From assembly GCA_037447655.1 (NCBI GenBank), contig JBBHKE010002926.1, forward strand, positions 375,509 to 409,074: 33,566 nucleotides of DNA, in the 5' to 3' direction. The translations under genes and the position numbers were made by a program. Position 1 is the first letter of the stretch, and each line of letters starts with the position of its first letter. This DNA is from Zygnema cylindricum. Its lineage: Eukaryota; Streptophyta; Zygnematophyceae; Zygnematales; Zygnemataceae. Shown here piece by piece: positions 18,675 through 28,178 of the stretch. The notes beneath the pieces are model-generated. The model saw only the letters and a list, made by a program, of their open reading frames with translations. It had not been told where the DNA came from and searched no databases.

Positions 18675-19727
18675 CTAACTATCCTTTTCTACTTGAATTC
18701 CAAGAATATACTTTGCCTCACCTAAGTCTTTCATCTCAAATCTTGAATTCAAGGTTGCTTTTATTTTGTTAATCTCATTTAATGACTTGCTTAACAGCAG
18801 CAAATCATCTACATATACCGCAATGTACATAATCCCATCTTTTCCTTCGATAGCATAGACTGAGTGATCTGAGCTAATCCTAACGAATCCTAGACCGGTT
18901 AGAAGTTCATCTAGTTTTAGGTTCCACTGACGTGGAGCTTGCTTCAAACCATACAAGGATTTCTATAGCTTACAGACCAGATTTTCTTTTCCAGTCTCTT
19001 CATACATTTCAGAATGCTTCATATAAATTACTTCCTCTAAATCTCCATGCAAGAAAGCTGTCTTAACATCCATTTGATGTAGTTCCATAATCTCAATGGC
19101 CGCTAAGGATAATAAAATTCTAAAAGTTGGAAACCGGATAACCGGAGAGAAAGTCTCTTCATAGTCAATTCCCTCCTTCTGACTATAGCCTTTAGCAAAA
19201 AGCCTAGCCTTATATCTTCTAATATAGTTATTTGGATTCAACTTTACTTTAAAAACCCACTTACAGCCGATGGCTTTTCGGTCTGGTGGAAGCTCCACAA
19301 GCTCCCAAGTTTGAGCCTCTATTATGGATCGCATTTCATCGTTAGCCGCAGCGATCCATTGATCTTTTTCGGGAGCTGAAAAGGCTTCCTGTATTGTGAC
19401 TGGTTCCATCATGCTGGCAGATAATAGAGCAGTTTCGCAGCTTCGCAATTTCGCAGCGTCGCAGCTTTGCAGCTTCGCAGCATCGCAGCTTTGCAGCTTC
19501 GCAGCATCGCAGCTTCGCTGTTTCGCAACGTCGTAGTTTTCATTCAGATCCAACGTACCGACAGAAAATAGAGCAGCTTCGTAGTTTCGCAGCCTGCTGC
19601 TTTGCCTTATCCCCCCTGGAAAATCTGAACCGGGAACTGTTGGATTTGTAGGTTGCCGCTGAAGAGGAAGTGGAGGAGGAGGAGGAGGAGGAGGATTCTC
19701 CACACGTGGACCAGCCGGAGTGTCCAA
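18675..19727 (-). pseudogene. Copia-N reverse transcriptase with integrase-RT linker
   Basis: Block 19727-18963 holds a Pro-rich linker (PPPPPPPPLPLQ), a coding minisatellite (SCDAAKLQ units), then EAQTWELVELPPDRKAIGCK, YKARLFAKGYSQKEGIDYEE and MDVKTAFLHGDLEEVIYM. A TAG stop (18963-18965) falls just before SLYGLKQAPRQW-type sequence. Block 18956-18675 continues with the catalytic IAVYVDDLLLLSKS and MKDLGEAKYILGIQ. YVDD and the DVKTAF Asp are intact, so one stop and one downstream frameshift are the main damage. Confidence 0.9.
19425..19535 (-). repeat. 24-bp coding minisatellite in the Copia-N integrase-RT linker
   Basis: On the + strand, words GCAGCTTCGCAGCATCGCAG and GCAGCTTTGCAGCTTCGCAG alternate with a 24-bp period. 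On the coding strand they give an eight-residue repeat, SCDAAKLQ, three to four times. Being a multiple of three it keeps the frame. Similar CAG/CTGCGA words occur in the Copia-N LTRs. Confidence 0.85.
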
Positions 19728-19804
19728 AGTGGGACTAGATAAAGTGAGAGGAACACTTTCAAAAATATCATATTCTGTGATTTTGGAATCTTTTTCAAAA
19801 TCTG

Positions 19805-20590
19805 TTATACCAATCTGCTCTCTTCTTTAACCTTAATATTTCTAGCAGTCTGAAGAGTATTCCTATCCTTATTAAATACTCTATAGCCCACGGATTCATC
19901 ATCATACACCATAAAAATTCCTGGAATCGATTTCGTACTAAACTTAGGAATAGGGAGATTATCCAAAATAAAACATTTACTCCCAAAAATCCGGAAGTGA
20001 CTAACATTCGGTTTTCTTCCGGTCCACACTTCATATGGTGTTTTCCCTTTTAGTGCTCTACTCTCTTTTCTATTCCTAATATACGACGCACACGAGAACG
20101 CCTCAACCCAAAATTTGAAATTTATTCCTTTATCTAGTAACATAGACTTTGCACTTTCCGTTAGAGTTCGGTTGAGTCTTTCGGATACTCCATTCTGTTC
20201 CGGAGTATAAGGAACTGTAAATTGCCGAGAAATGCCATTGTCTTTTAAATATTCAGAGAATGTATGAGAAATATATTCCCCTCCGTTGTCGGACCGAAGG
20301 GAAAGGATCGGTTTCCTATGAAGTTTTTCGGCCCATACCCGAAAATGCTTGAAGTGAGTGAGCACTTCACTCTTTTCTTTCATAAAGTAAACCTTGCTAT
20401 ATCTTGAGAAGTCATCCGTAAAAGTGACCAAAACCGGTTGCCACTGAGTGAAGGAACATTTGATGGCCCCCACACATCCGAATGAATAATTTGCAGCAAA
20501 TCTGTTGCCCGATTATCCGCTGTTTGAGGTAGTGGCAGCTTATGAAGTTTTCCCAAAGCGCATCCATCACATATATGGGAATCTGTTTGT
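19805..20590 (-). pseudogene. Copia-N integrase
   Basis: The zinc-binding and first catalytic region (20590-20474) reads, across frame shifts, SHICDGCALGKLHKLPLP and IIHSDVWGPSNVPSLSG. The main block 20473-19805 reads VTFTDDFSRYSKVYFMKEKS, LSLRSDNGGEYISHTFSEYL (second Asp), YTPEQNGVSERLNRTLTES (Glu), SCASYIRNRKESRALKGKTP and NVSHFRIFGSKCF. The catalytic D, D and E are all visible. Frame changes around 20474 and 20590 break it from the protease block. Confidence 0.9.
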
Positions 20591-20591
20591 C

Positions 20592-21458
20592 CTATTTGAC
20601 ACCATCTATCATATTTTGCTTTACCATTTTATCAAGCCTTTCATGATGAACATGAGCGAGCCTCTTATGCCACAATACATTTTCCGGAAGGACACTAGAG
20701 TATGCAAAGTCAATTTCATTAGCCAAGTCCATCCGGTACAACAAGTTTGGGCCTCTAATTCCTACCAAAACTACCTTCCCATCTTTGCTTACTACCTTTT
20801 TCCCATTCTTTTGTAAAATTTCAAAACCTTTCATTTCTGCTACCGAAGTGGAAAACAAATTTTTTGTAAATTTTGGGATATAGAGATCATCATGCAGGGT
20901 TCTCTTTACAATCTGACCATTGATGTCACATGCTAACTCCACGCTTCCCTTTGCCGTAGCCTCCACACCGCTGTCATCCGCGTAATAAATCCGACGAGTG
21001 GGAATTGGAGTAAGCGTTTTGAAGTAAGCACGGTTGCCGCACATGTGGGAGGAGCATCCGGAGTCCATAATCCATCCGTTCTCTCGAGGTCCCTCCATGA
21101 GATCTTTTGCAAGAGCAAAGAACTCGTCATCATCCGATTGCGGAAATCTGACCACGTCTTCTTTTCGTTCTGGTCGTTCATCTTGTGACGTCTCATCAAA
21201 TGCAAGGAACGCCGCATTTTTAATCGGCAGTTTTGATGTCAGAAATTTATGTGATGAATCCTCCGATCGCACCCTCCATCCCGCACGATAAATTCTTGTT
21301 TCACACGCTTTTATAAATGCCGGATACAGCCGGAAAACATGAGTTTGACTAAAGCAATAGACACACCTATCATATTGCCTATAATTCGGATTGGGGGTAA
21401 AGTTTTTGTTTCCAGAAAAACCAGCCGGCTTATATGTCTGTGCATTGTAAGCAACCAC
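20592..21458 (-). pseudogene. Copia-N nucleocapsid, protease and GAG-pre-integrase region
   Basis: A 288-codon frame. Near residue 32 is CVYCFSQTHVFRLYP, a zinc knuckle that keeps C-x2-C-x4-H but has Tyr in place of the last Cys. Then comes the protease active site WIMDSGCSSHMCGN (Asp-Ser-Gly), followed by YADDSGVEATAKGSVEL and LYIPKFTKNLFSTS. The end holds the GAG-pre-integrase motif ENVLWHKRLAHVHHERLDKM with its zinc-binding His residues. Confidence 0.9.
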
Positions 21459-21530
21459 TGATTGACCACCATTTAATGCTATCTGAGTTGCCTCTTCGTC
21501 TAGGATATAAGCCTGAGCTACTGCTATATT

Positions 21531-22086
21531 CTATTTACTCTTCTCTAACCGTCTTAGCTGCTCCGCTGCTCCTCTATATTCAGTAGGAAGCCATCTCATT
21601 AGAATCATAGCTTGATGATAAGGAGGAAAACTCCCCCCGGAACATGCATTCTCCGATAATAGAAGTTTCAAGCCATTACAATATAAGTTCATGTCACCCC
21701 CAGTATATTTACAGTCCCAAATTTTTCCAGCAGTAACAACCTCATTCTGCTCACTAGCTAAGACATAAGATTCACTCAAGGCCTTCCATATTTCAAATGC
21801 CGTAGAGATATTGATATATGTCATGTTAAGATCTTCTGAGAAAAAGTAACTTCAACACATGCAATGCATCTTTATTTTTCTTTCCAAACTCCGGATCCGT
21901 ATCCGGAAGAATACCAGAAATCACATCATATAATTTCACTTGTTTCAAATAAGACTTAGTCAAATCCACCCAATAAAGATACTTTTGCCCATTAAACACC
22001 GGGATCCGTGAAGGAGGGCCCGTGAACTATTGATTTGAGGCAGCTGGTGCCACTGAAGAAGATGAAGAAGCACCGACAGTTGCCAT
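21531..22086 (-). pseudogene. Copia-N gag, with start codon inside the 5' LTR
   Basis: The likely ATG is at 22086-22084, 59 nt before the end of the 5' LTR. The frame reads MATVGASSSSSVAPAASNQ, then a TAG that spans the LTR end (the 3' LTR copy would give CAG there), then FTGPPSRIPVFNGQKYLYW and later INISTAFEIWKALSESYVLA and YHQAMILMRWLPTEYRG. The Ser/Ala-rich start and a GPPSR-hydrophobic-P stretch resemble the other two copia elements. The TAG and a probable shift near 21840 inactivate it. Confidence 0.75.
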
Positions 22087-23043
22087 GATAATCAATTGTG
22101 CAAAGAGGAAACTCTCACGAAATCCCACAAACAACGAACTTCACAATGAAGCCCCAAGCAAACCAGACATACCCTATGTCTTAAAATTTGCCACAATATA
22201 AAATATACACCAAAGAAACCACATGCAAAATTTCACAAAGTTCTGCCAAAATATCACAATGATTTAATAATTCAAACACACCCAAAAACTGCTTCGCAAT
22301 TTTTCCTACACAACAATCCTACTTTTTCTAAAGTAATCTAAGTCCTATATATATATACAAGTGAGCCTACGGTTGATCACACCGTACTACAACTAGCGTG
22401 GTCAATTGGTACACTACTCTTCATTAACAAAATCCCACCGTCGAATGCACATAATTATTTCCACCAATCAGACTGCAGCTAGAAATGAAATAGTACGCCG
22501 TTAAAGTTCGTCCGCTGAAATGACGATAAAGTCAATACTTCTCTTCCAAATATGACGGCGGACTCCGTCCGCTTTCCACGTATTCTTACATCACCAAAGA
22601 TGAACCTCCACGTGTAACTTTGGTCCTCAAATGTAACTGTACCTTTTCTTCTAGAACAACCAAACATAACTTTCTCACGGACCGACACGTGTGCCTGGAG
22701 TGCACCAAATCTGTGTACTCCCTTTCGAGTTTACATACTCACTAAATCATGTCCTTGTTAATTTATCTTCACAAAAACTGACTTATATTCAGAACACCTT
22801 TCTTGCGCAGACTGCTATAGCTTCTATGACTCTGCTACGACTGCTATGACTGCTAAGACTGCTATGATCTGTCAGCGCAGCTGTGATATTAGAGCAGCGC
22901 AGCTGCGATGTCAGATCAAAGCAGCATAGCAACACAGCAACAAGTGTAGAGTGCTCAAGGTTTCTAGCTGCTATGTCAAACTTGGCGCAGCATGGCAGCA
23001 TAGCAGCAAGATATAGAGAGAACTCAAGGTTTCCAAAACACCA
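22028..23043 (-). repeat. Copia-N 5' LTR (1016 bp)
   Basis: In element orientation it starts TGGTGTTTTGGAAACC and ends CAAATCAATA (the terminal CA has mutated to TA; the 3' LTR keeps CA). It aligns end to end with 16789-17809, with scattered substitutions and a shorter (TA)n run (22346-22357). The sequence after it (GTTCACGGGCCCTCC) stands where the primer site of the other copia elements lies. Confidence 0.92.
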
Positions 23044-23048
23044 GTAAG
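23044..23048. repeat. Target-site duplication of Copia-N (right copy)
   Basis: GTAAG, identical to 16784-16788, directly beyond the LTR terminus. Confidence 0.93.
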
Positions 23049-23274
23049 TTGATGCTTCTTACTTTGTTTTTAGAAAGTAGACTCTAGAGTATCTAGACCA
23101 GTCATCGGTTATTGTCATCATAAACATCTTTCCTCCAACCGAAGGAACTTTTGCAGGTCCCCAAATATCTGTGTGGACCAAATCTAAAACTTTCTCACCT
23201 CTATATGTGGCGGCTTTGGGAAAGGGAAGTCTGTGGGCTTTACCTTCAGCACAGCCACTACAATCATCCATCAT
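23049..23274 (-). pseudogene. Copia-H integrase, upstream part
   Basis: The sequence reads DDCSGCAEGKAHRLPFP (zinc-binding CxxC and the following AEGK), VLDLVHTDIWGPAKVPSVGG (first catalytic Asp in HTDIWGP) and TITDDWSRYSRVYFLKTK. It then has a TAA stop and EAST, where Copia-N was inserted. The rest of the domain is at 16788 and below. Confidence 0.9.
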
Positions 23275-23278
23275 TTCA

Positions 23279-24394
23279 TTATCCCCAAACTGAATGCCTT
23301 CTACTACCTTGCTTTTTCATTTTCCTCAACCTATCAAAATGCATATGTCCCAACAGCTTATGCCAAATTATCAACTTATGAACACCAACATAGTAAGCAT
23401 TCTTCTTTTCATTACTCAAGATAAGCCTAAACATTCTTTGGCTACCCTTATCTGCCGTGAAGTAAACTTCATCCCCATACTTAGCTCTAAAGACTCCCTT
23501 TCTAGTGAAGATATCAAACTCTTTGTCATCTAACACAGACGTAGAGACAAGATTTTTACTCAACTGAGGAATGTAGAGTACATCTGAGAATGTAAGTATA
23601 GAAGTCTTACCCTCCACTAAGACTTTCAGATCTACTGAGCCCACTAGATCTGTAGTAACCACTCTCCCATCCCCATACACTATCTCTACAGTAGAGATCT
23701 TTCTTAGCTTAGTGAAGAGATCCTTATCACGACACATATGCATGGATGCACCTGAGTCGATGATCCATTCTTCCTGTGGAGCTTCCCGAATTGCTCCAAA
23801 GGCACAATTTTGTCTCCGAGTGATCTCCTTCTCCTCCAGACCCTCGTCAAGAAGAAGCTCCCCATCCTCATCAGAAGACTCATCCTCAGTTTCTCCTTTC
23901 ACTTTTGTAACCACAAATGCCTTTTTCTTCCCTCTGGAAAAACTCCCTCCACGGTTCCCTTGGAGCCTCAGCTCAGACAACTTGACACAATCTGCAATGA
24001 AGTGTCCCGCCTTTTTGCAAAAATGACAAAGACCCTTTGGGGGCCTCGGTCCTCCAGAATGATCTCTTTCCCCTTTGTACGGTTTCTTTGAGTCCTTCCC
24101 CCATCGGTCCCCTCCTCTTGCTAGAGCTTGAATGCTCTTTCCTCCTCTCCTAATCTCCATTGTGTTTTCCTCCACAAGTATCATCCTGACCACTGTGTCC
24201 CATTTCCATGAACTATCAGGCATTTCTTTTATTCGATATACTATGATCTCGAATTCATCTGGTAACTTTATGATAAGAGTGTTAACTTTTATTTTCATTG
24301 TACCTGTCCATCCGGCACTTTCCATCTCCATATACAAACAAGAAAGATCATTACAGTAATCTAGCATCTTTCCTCCTTTGTAAGTGTAACTCAC
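23279..24394 (-). pseudogene. Copia-H gag C-terminus, nucleocapsid and protease
   Basis: An open 371-codon stretch. It begins in gag (YKGGKMLDYCNDLSCLYMEM, IIKLPDEFEIIVYRIKEM), has a complete CCHC knuckle CHFCKKAGHFIADC, then a Glu/Asp-rich stretch, the protease active site WIIDSGASMHMCRDKDLF (Asp-Ser-Gly) and VLYIPQLSKNLVSTSVL. It ends in the GAG-pre-integrase motif LIIWHKLLGHMHFDRLRKM. It is part of a polyprotein broken by stops before and after, so it is not a separate gene. Confidence 0.9.
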
Positions 24395-24445
24395 TAGCTT
24401 TTGCTCAGCAAACTGGAGCTCCTGAATAGTTCTAGCTCTATAAAT

Positions 24446-24901
24446 CTACACCAAACTCATCCACAACTCCTCGGCCTTGTAAATGTGAAGATGAGGAGTG
24501 GCCAAAGCTTGAGTGAGGTGCCTCAGAATGAAGTTTTTGTCAGCCATGTTTACATCCTCCCACATTTGAGTATCGTTCTCCGCGGTCTTCACGGTCGCTG
24601 CTCCAGGAACTGTGGCAATAGAAGTGAGGGGTGTTTCCTTCCCTTTTCCCTTTTTGGACACACTAGTGTCCCCATCATCTGCCTCCTCCGTTGAGGCAGC
24701 CGTTGCTGCAAGAAACCTTACTCCTCCAAATCCTGGTGGAGTTCTCGAAGGTGATCGTTTCACTTGTCCACTGACGATACCCTAATATCGTTGTTCGCAC
24801 AAAGCTTCCATCATCATGGCTTCCCAATAGATTAACCCAAATCGATTCAAGGTGGGCACCCTAGAGGGTGGGCCCATAACCTGCAATTCTGTGTCCTCCA
24901 T
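24446..24901 (-). pseudogene. Copia-H gag N-terminus, start inside the 5' LTR
   Basis: ATG at 24901-24899 in context CCAATGGAGG, 20 nt before the LTR end. The frame crosses the LTR/primer-site border and reads MEDTELQVMGPPSRVP, then after a TAG (EQRY*G) VSGQVKRSPSRTPPGFGGVR, a charged Ala/Thr-rich linker, and NFILRHLTQALATPHLHIYK. The start context and the offset from the LTR end are the same in Copia-R, which supports this start. Confidence 0.75.
24866..24881 (-). promoter_or_regulatory. Half-tRNA primer-binding site of Copia-H
   Basis: Directly after the LTR (ending TTGCA) the - strand reads GGTTATGGGCCCACCC. Its first 15 bases are complementary to the anticodon arm of plant initiator tRNA-Met (GGUGGGCCCAUAACC, containing the CAU anticodon). 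The usual TGGTATCAGAGC site for the tRNA 3' end is absent. This is the priming mode known from Drosophila copia and yeast Ty5. Confidence 0.85.
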
Positions 24902-25893
24902 TGGACCACAGAATACAAGAAGCCTCTAGATATTATTTAACTAACCCACTTCAAGCCACAACCGTTGCTGTCAAAAAAGGCAAAATGACAGTTTGACTGC
25001 ACGTCTATGCAACCTAGACTCCCCTGAGTCTGTAGCAAAAAGAATCACTGATAACGGCCAACTATCCGATAAGTTATGAGTCGGCAAAAATGCCAAGTTT
25101 TATACAAACTCTCAAAGGGAGAGAGGTTCCTATCTACCAAATTCTCTTAGTCCTAAATCCCTCTCACAACCCCTATCTATTGAAGTACGAACCAATTAGA
25201 TGAATGTGGGGTACAGAAAAGTACTATGGCCGATGTACTTTTTGTACGGCCTTTGTACGACAACGCCATTGAGTGGACGTGTGTCCACTTTTCACTTGTC
25301 CTCATGTTCGCCGGAATTCCTGCGACCAAATCTCATCCCTCTGCGTGGCGCCACGTCATGACACGTCCATAAATGCCAAAAGTGACCATTCCGGGATCTC
25401 GACATTGATATATGCCGTCGGATTAGATTCGACATTAAATGTCCGCCGTTAAAAACAAATGTCTGATTCATTTGTTTTCGTGCGAGATAATGTCCGCACT
25501 TTATATAATACTTGGTTTCATGTTCTTTCGTTTGTAATCCCGTAATCGAATTCATGGTCGTAACATTGTTTAAATAAATATCAAATCTAATGTATTCAAA
25601 CGGACTTCTACGACAGACTGGTTAGAGCTAATGGCTAAGCCGCGCTCCACCGATCGGAGGTTCGAGTCCTGCCGGACTCAACCTTTTGTTGAGAGTGACA
25701 TAAGTCACTCTTTAGCCCTGCATGCTTAAGCTAGGAGAGCCATGGCTCATCCACCTTCTCTATCTCTTAGTGACTACGACAAGTATGGTGGGTAGAGAGA
25801 GGAGGCGGAAGCAGGTTGTCCGCCTTTTTCCTTTTTCTATTTTGTACTAAATTCAGACCTAGAAAATACCATGTAAAACTAATAATTTCAACA
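24882..25893 (-). repeat. Copia-H 5' LTR (1012 bp)
   Basis: In element orientation it starts TGTTGAAATTATTAG and ends AGAATTGCA. It aligns along its length with the Copia-R LTR (30431-32155): TATTTTCTAGGTCTG near the start, the SINE-like module, AGTACTTTTCTGTAC, CAGTGATTCTTTTTG, and CCAATGGAGG near the end. A TATAAAA box lies on the - strand at 25098-25104. The 5 bp beyond the LTR are AGTTC. The matching 3' copy is lost, so the target duplication cannot be tested. Confidence 0.85.
25604..25850 (+). repeat. tRNA-derived SINE-like module inside the Copia-H LTR (antisense to the element)
   Basis: On the + strand, GAGCTAATGGCTAAGCCGCG resembles the D-arm/A-box of a tRNA (Arg-like TAATGGATAAGGC), and GGTTCGAGTCC 35 bp later is a perfect RNA polymerase III B-box. 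No full cloverleaf can be drawn with confidence. A body of about 150 bp follows (AGAGTGACATAAGTCACTCT ... CTTAGTGACTACGACAAGT), ending in a T-rich tail (CCTTTTTCCTTTTTCTATTTTG). Head, body and tail recur in the Copia-R LTR in the same relation to the LTR. Confidence 0.65.
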
Positions 25894-25919
25894 AGTTCAA
25901 TGTTAAAGGCAATCGTTGG

Positions 25920-26150
25920 TTGACGCTCCTAAGGGTGTGTCCCCATGTAATCGTAGCGCATCGAATTACTTTGTATTAGGGTACAGGCCCATGTAATCGT
26001 AACGTATCGAATTACTTTCTATTAGTGTACGGGCCCATGTAATCGTAACTTATCAAATTACTTTGTATTAGGGTACAGGCCCATGTAATTGTAAGGTAGT
26101 GGATTATTTTGTATTAGGGTACGGGCCCATGTAATCGTAACTTAGCAAAC
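25920..26150. repeat. 46-bp tandem array, five copies
   Basis: The word GGGCCCATGTAATCGTAAC is followed by TTATCAAATTACTTTGTATT-type sequence. The ATG inside it recurs at 25945, 25991, 26037, 26083 and 26129, an exact 46-bp spacing. A degenerate word (ACGGCCCCATGTTG) appears near 26189-26202 and another (TATCCCCATATAATCGG) near 27062. The array starts 30 bp outside the Copia-H LTR. Confidence 0.93.
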
Positions 26151-26159
26151 TTATTAACC

Positions 26160-27330
26160 GAAGGAAAAAAAATCACGACTAAAGGGTACGGCCCCATGTT
26201 GCTAAGGAAGGGTTTTCTTTCTGTCTTTTTCCTCAAAAACTTAGCGCCAAACTGCTAAAGTTACAACCGTACAAAGAAATCAAAAAAAAAATTATAGTAC
26301 AATTTGGGTCATCTTTGAAATTAGGATGTATGACAAGTTGTCATTCTTTGTATTTTCCACCCAGTGCAACGTCATCTTCAAACTTATCTTAAAGCACATC
26401 GCTGATGTGTTTTAAAATAGAGTAACACCGCTTCACTAATACAAAAACAGATTCACATGTGTCAAAATTTTTAATTTTTTTTTGACGAAAATAAAAACTA
26501 CACGGTTGTTTTTGTGTGTCCGCTTGCATCTTGCGCTGTTATTTTTTCCAAGGGTCTTAAGGATGCAATACCAATTCAAGGAAAGATGAAAAATATGCAA
26601 AGGCGCCACTTTAGCTCGCACTCACTACTCCCTCACCATACGCCCCATTCACCCCTTTGAATTTCACCATTTCGCATTCTCTCACAAGGTGGCTCTAAAG
26701 CCAAGTTTTTTAGCCACAGAAGGTATGTAAGCACTTCTTCCTCCATTTGAGAATCATAGAAGAATTTGTCCATGCAAGGCCACCGACAAGAGAGGCAAAC
26801 GAAAAAGCAACTTGTTCAACCATGGCTAAAAGGTTGTACGACTACGATGTCACACAAAGACATGCGACTTATCAAAACGTCTCAAAAAATACGATGTGTC
26901 TTCCGACTTTTCAAAAAGTTTCAACAAATAAGGTACGCCAAGACATATTATAAACGTTTACAGTCGTCATGGGCATTGTCAACGTATACAATCGTCACAT
27001 CCTTGAGTAATAATGTCATTGTTACGCATTAGGACACTTTGAAAACCCTGTTCTAAGGGGGTATCCCCATATAATCGGTACTTTGATAAAGTATTTTGGA
27101 CTGTAGTGAAGATTCTCCGTACTACTTTGAAAAGCGACCCAATGTGCAAAAATGAAATCAGAACTTTGACATGTGGCGGTTGTAGACGTAGGTACAACTT
27201 TTTGACGGTAGAAGACAACTACGAAACTTTCGACGGTTGGTGACGCCAAGAAAAACAACGACAGTTGTAGCCGGCTAGATTTTTTTAAGTTTGTGACATT
27301 ATAGATGTTTAGGGTTTTATGGCATTGTGA
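26160..27330. other. Non-coding spacer
   Basis: Nothing recognisable. The short frames at 26436-26621, 26747-27032 and 26979-27258 overlap on both strands and show no domain. A C-rich stretch lies at 26624-26690. Confidence 0.4.
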
Positions 27331-27334
27331 CGCT

Positions 27335-27450
27335 TTAACAGTAATACTGGATCAAACTTGTTTGTAATTGGGTATTTAAGTGTTATGAATACAGAGTTAT
27401 GAATTTGGTAGATGTCCGCGAAAGAATCGTACGATTTAGGGTGACGTTCC
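27335..27450. repeat. Diverged copy of the ~280-bp dispersed repeat (first part)
   Basis: TACTGGATCAAACTTGTTTG, GGGTATTTAAGTGTTATGAA and GTCCGCGAAAGAATCGTACG match the copies at 28345 and 30220 at many positions. It diverges after about 27440 into GTGACGTTCCATCAGGCG. The word TTCCATCAGG also occurs at 29508 and 29570. Confidence 0.7.
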
Positions 27451-28178
27451 ATCAGGCGAAAAGTGGAGAAGTTTACAGAAATCCGCGACTCTCCGTACCA
27501 AATCGTACCGCCTATTTTGTTTTTATATGAAAAACAATATTATAAAGAATCTTGCCAATACTCTCCGGAGGTCTAGGAGGTAATATTGGCCGTCGGATGT
27601 TCATCTACGACGAGTTAACTTCATTTTTCTCTATAACTGTCAACCCACCTCGAGGAAGTGGGTTGGTAGATACAGAAAAAAAAATCGTGACATGTTTGAT
27701 GATTAAGCTACGTGTCATCATGGAAAACCAATTAAAAATCTTAAAATTTGCACATGACACGCGCTTTCTAAAATACAACCGAAAATAAAAACGAAATTTC
27801 GTAACATTCCTTCAACACGTTATGTTCCGTAGCTTTTTTTCATCACATTATTTCTCTCAAAGGACTTTCGTTATGGTCGAAAACATAAACCCTAAAAAAT
27901 GAGTTGGCGTACAGACTGGCGTATGCAGATAGTATAAAAGTTTTGTTGTATGATTACTTTGTACGCAGGTACATGGGTACGAAAGTGAAGATTTGAAGTT
28001 AAGTTTGTCATTGCTAAAAATATGAAAGATATTCAATATCAGATCGTAGCTTGCGTGGCGCCATCCAATTTAAAACACAAGGCTTAGAGACTCTTCGTGA
28101 TAGAACATCGACTGAATCGACCCGGTTTGTAAAGTCGGCCGTACGATTACAAAAACGTCTGATGAAACTTCACCCTTA

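Larger units (their letters stand above)
16789..23043 (-). mobile_element. Copia-N: complete Ty1/copia element nested in Copia-H
   Basis: This 6255-bp element has two direct LTRs (16789-17809 and 22028-23043), gag, protease, integrase, RT and RNase H in copia order on the - strand, a polypurine tract (AGGGGAG) abutting the 3' LTR, and a 5-bp GTAAG target duplication. The coding region has a handful of stops and frameshifts. The LTRs look about 95-97% alike by eye, suggesting a moderately old insertion younger than Copia-H. It is a different family from Copia-H: integrase and RT differ clearly and the LTRs are unrelated. Confidence 0.93.
14418..25893 (-). mobile_element. Copia-H: Ty1/copia retrotransposon split by a nested element, 3' end lost
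   Basis: The 5' LTR (24882-25893), primer site, gag, protease and the start of integrase (24901 down to 23049) are separated from the rest of integrase, RT and RNase H (16788 down to 14418) by Copia-N. The two halves meet in the same frame across a 5-bp duplicated target (GTAAG at 16784-16788 and 23044-23048). Domain order gag-PR-INT-RT-RNase H is that of Ty1/copia. The element stops at about 14418, where a minisatellite takes over, so the 3' LTR is missing. Without the insertion about 5.2 kb remain. It belongs to the same family as Copia-R at the right edge. Confidence 0.9.

Noticed and set aside
25610-25682. Functional tRNA gene
   Set aside because: The B-box is perfect and the D-arm is tRNA-like, but stems do not pair well enough for a full cloverleaf and the head continues into a SINE-like body repeated in another LTR.
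25920-26150. CRISPR array
   Set aside because: Whole 46-bp units repeat without unique spacers, and the context is a eukaryotic genome.
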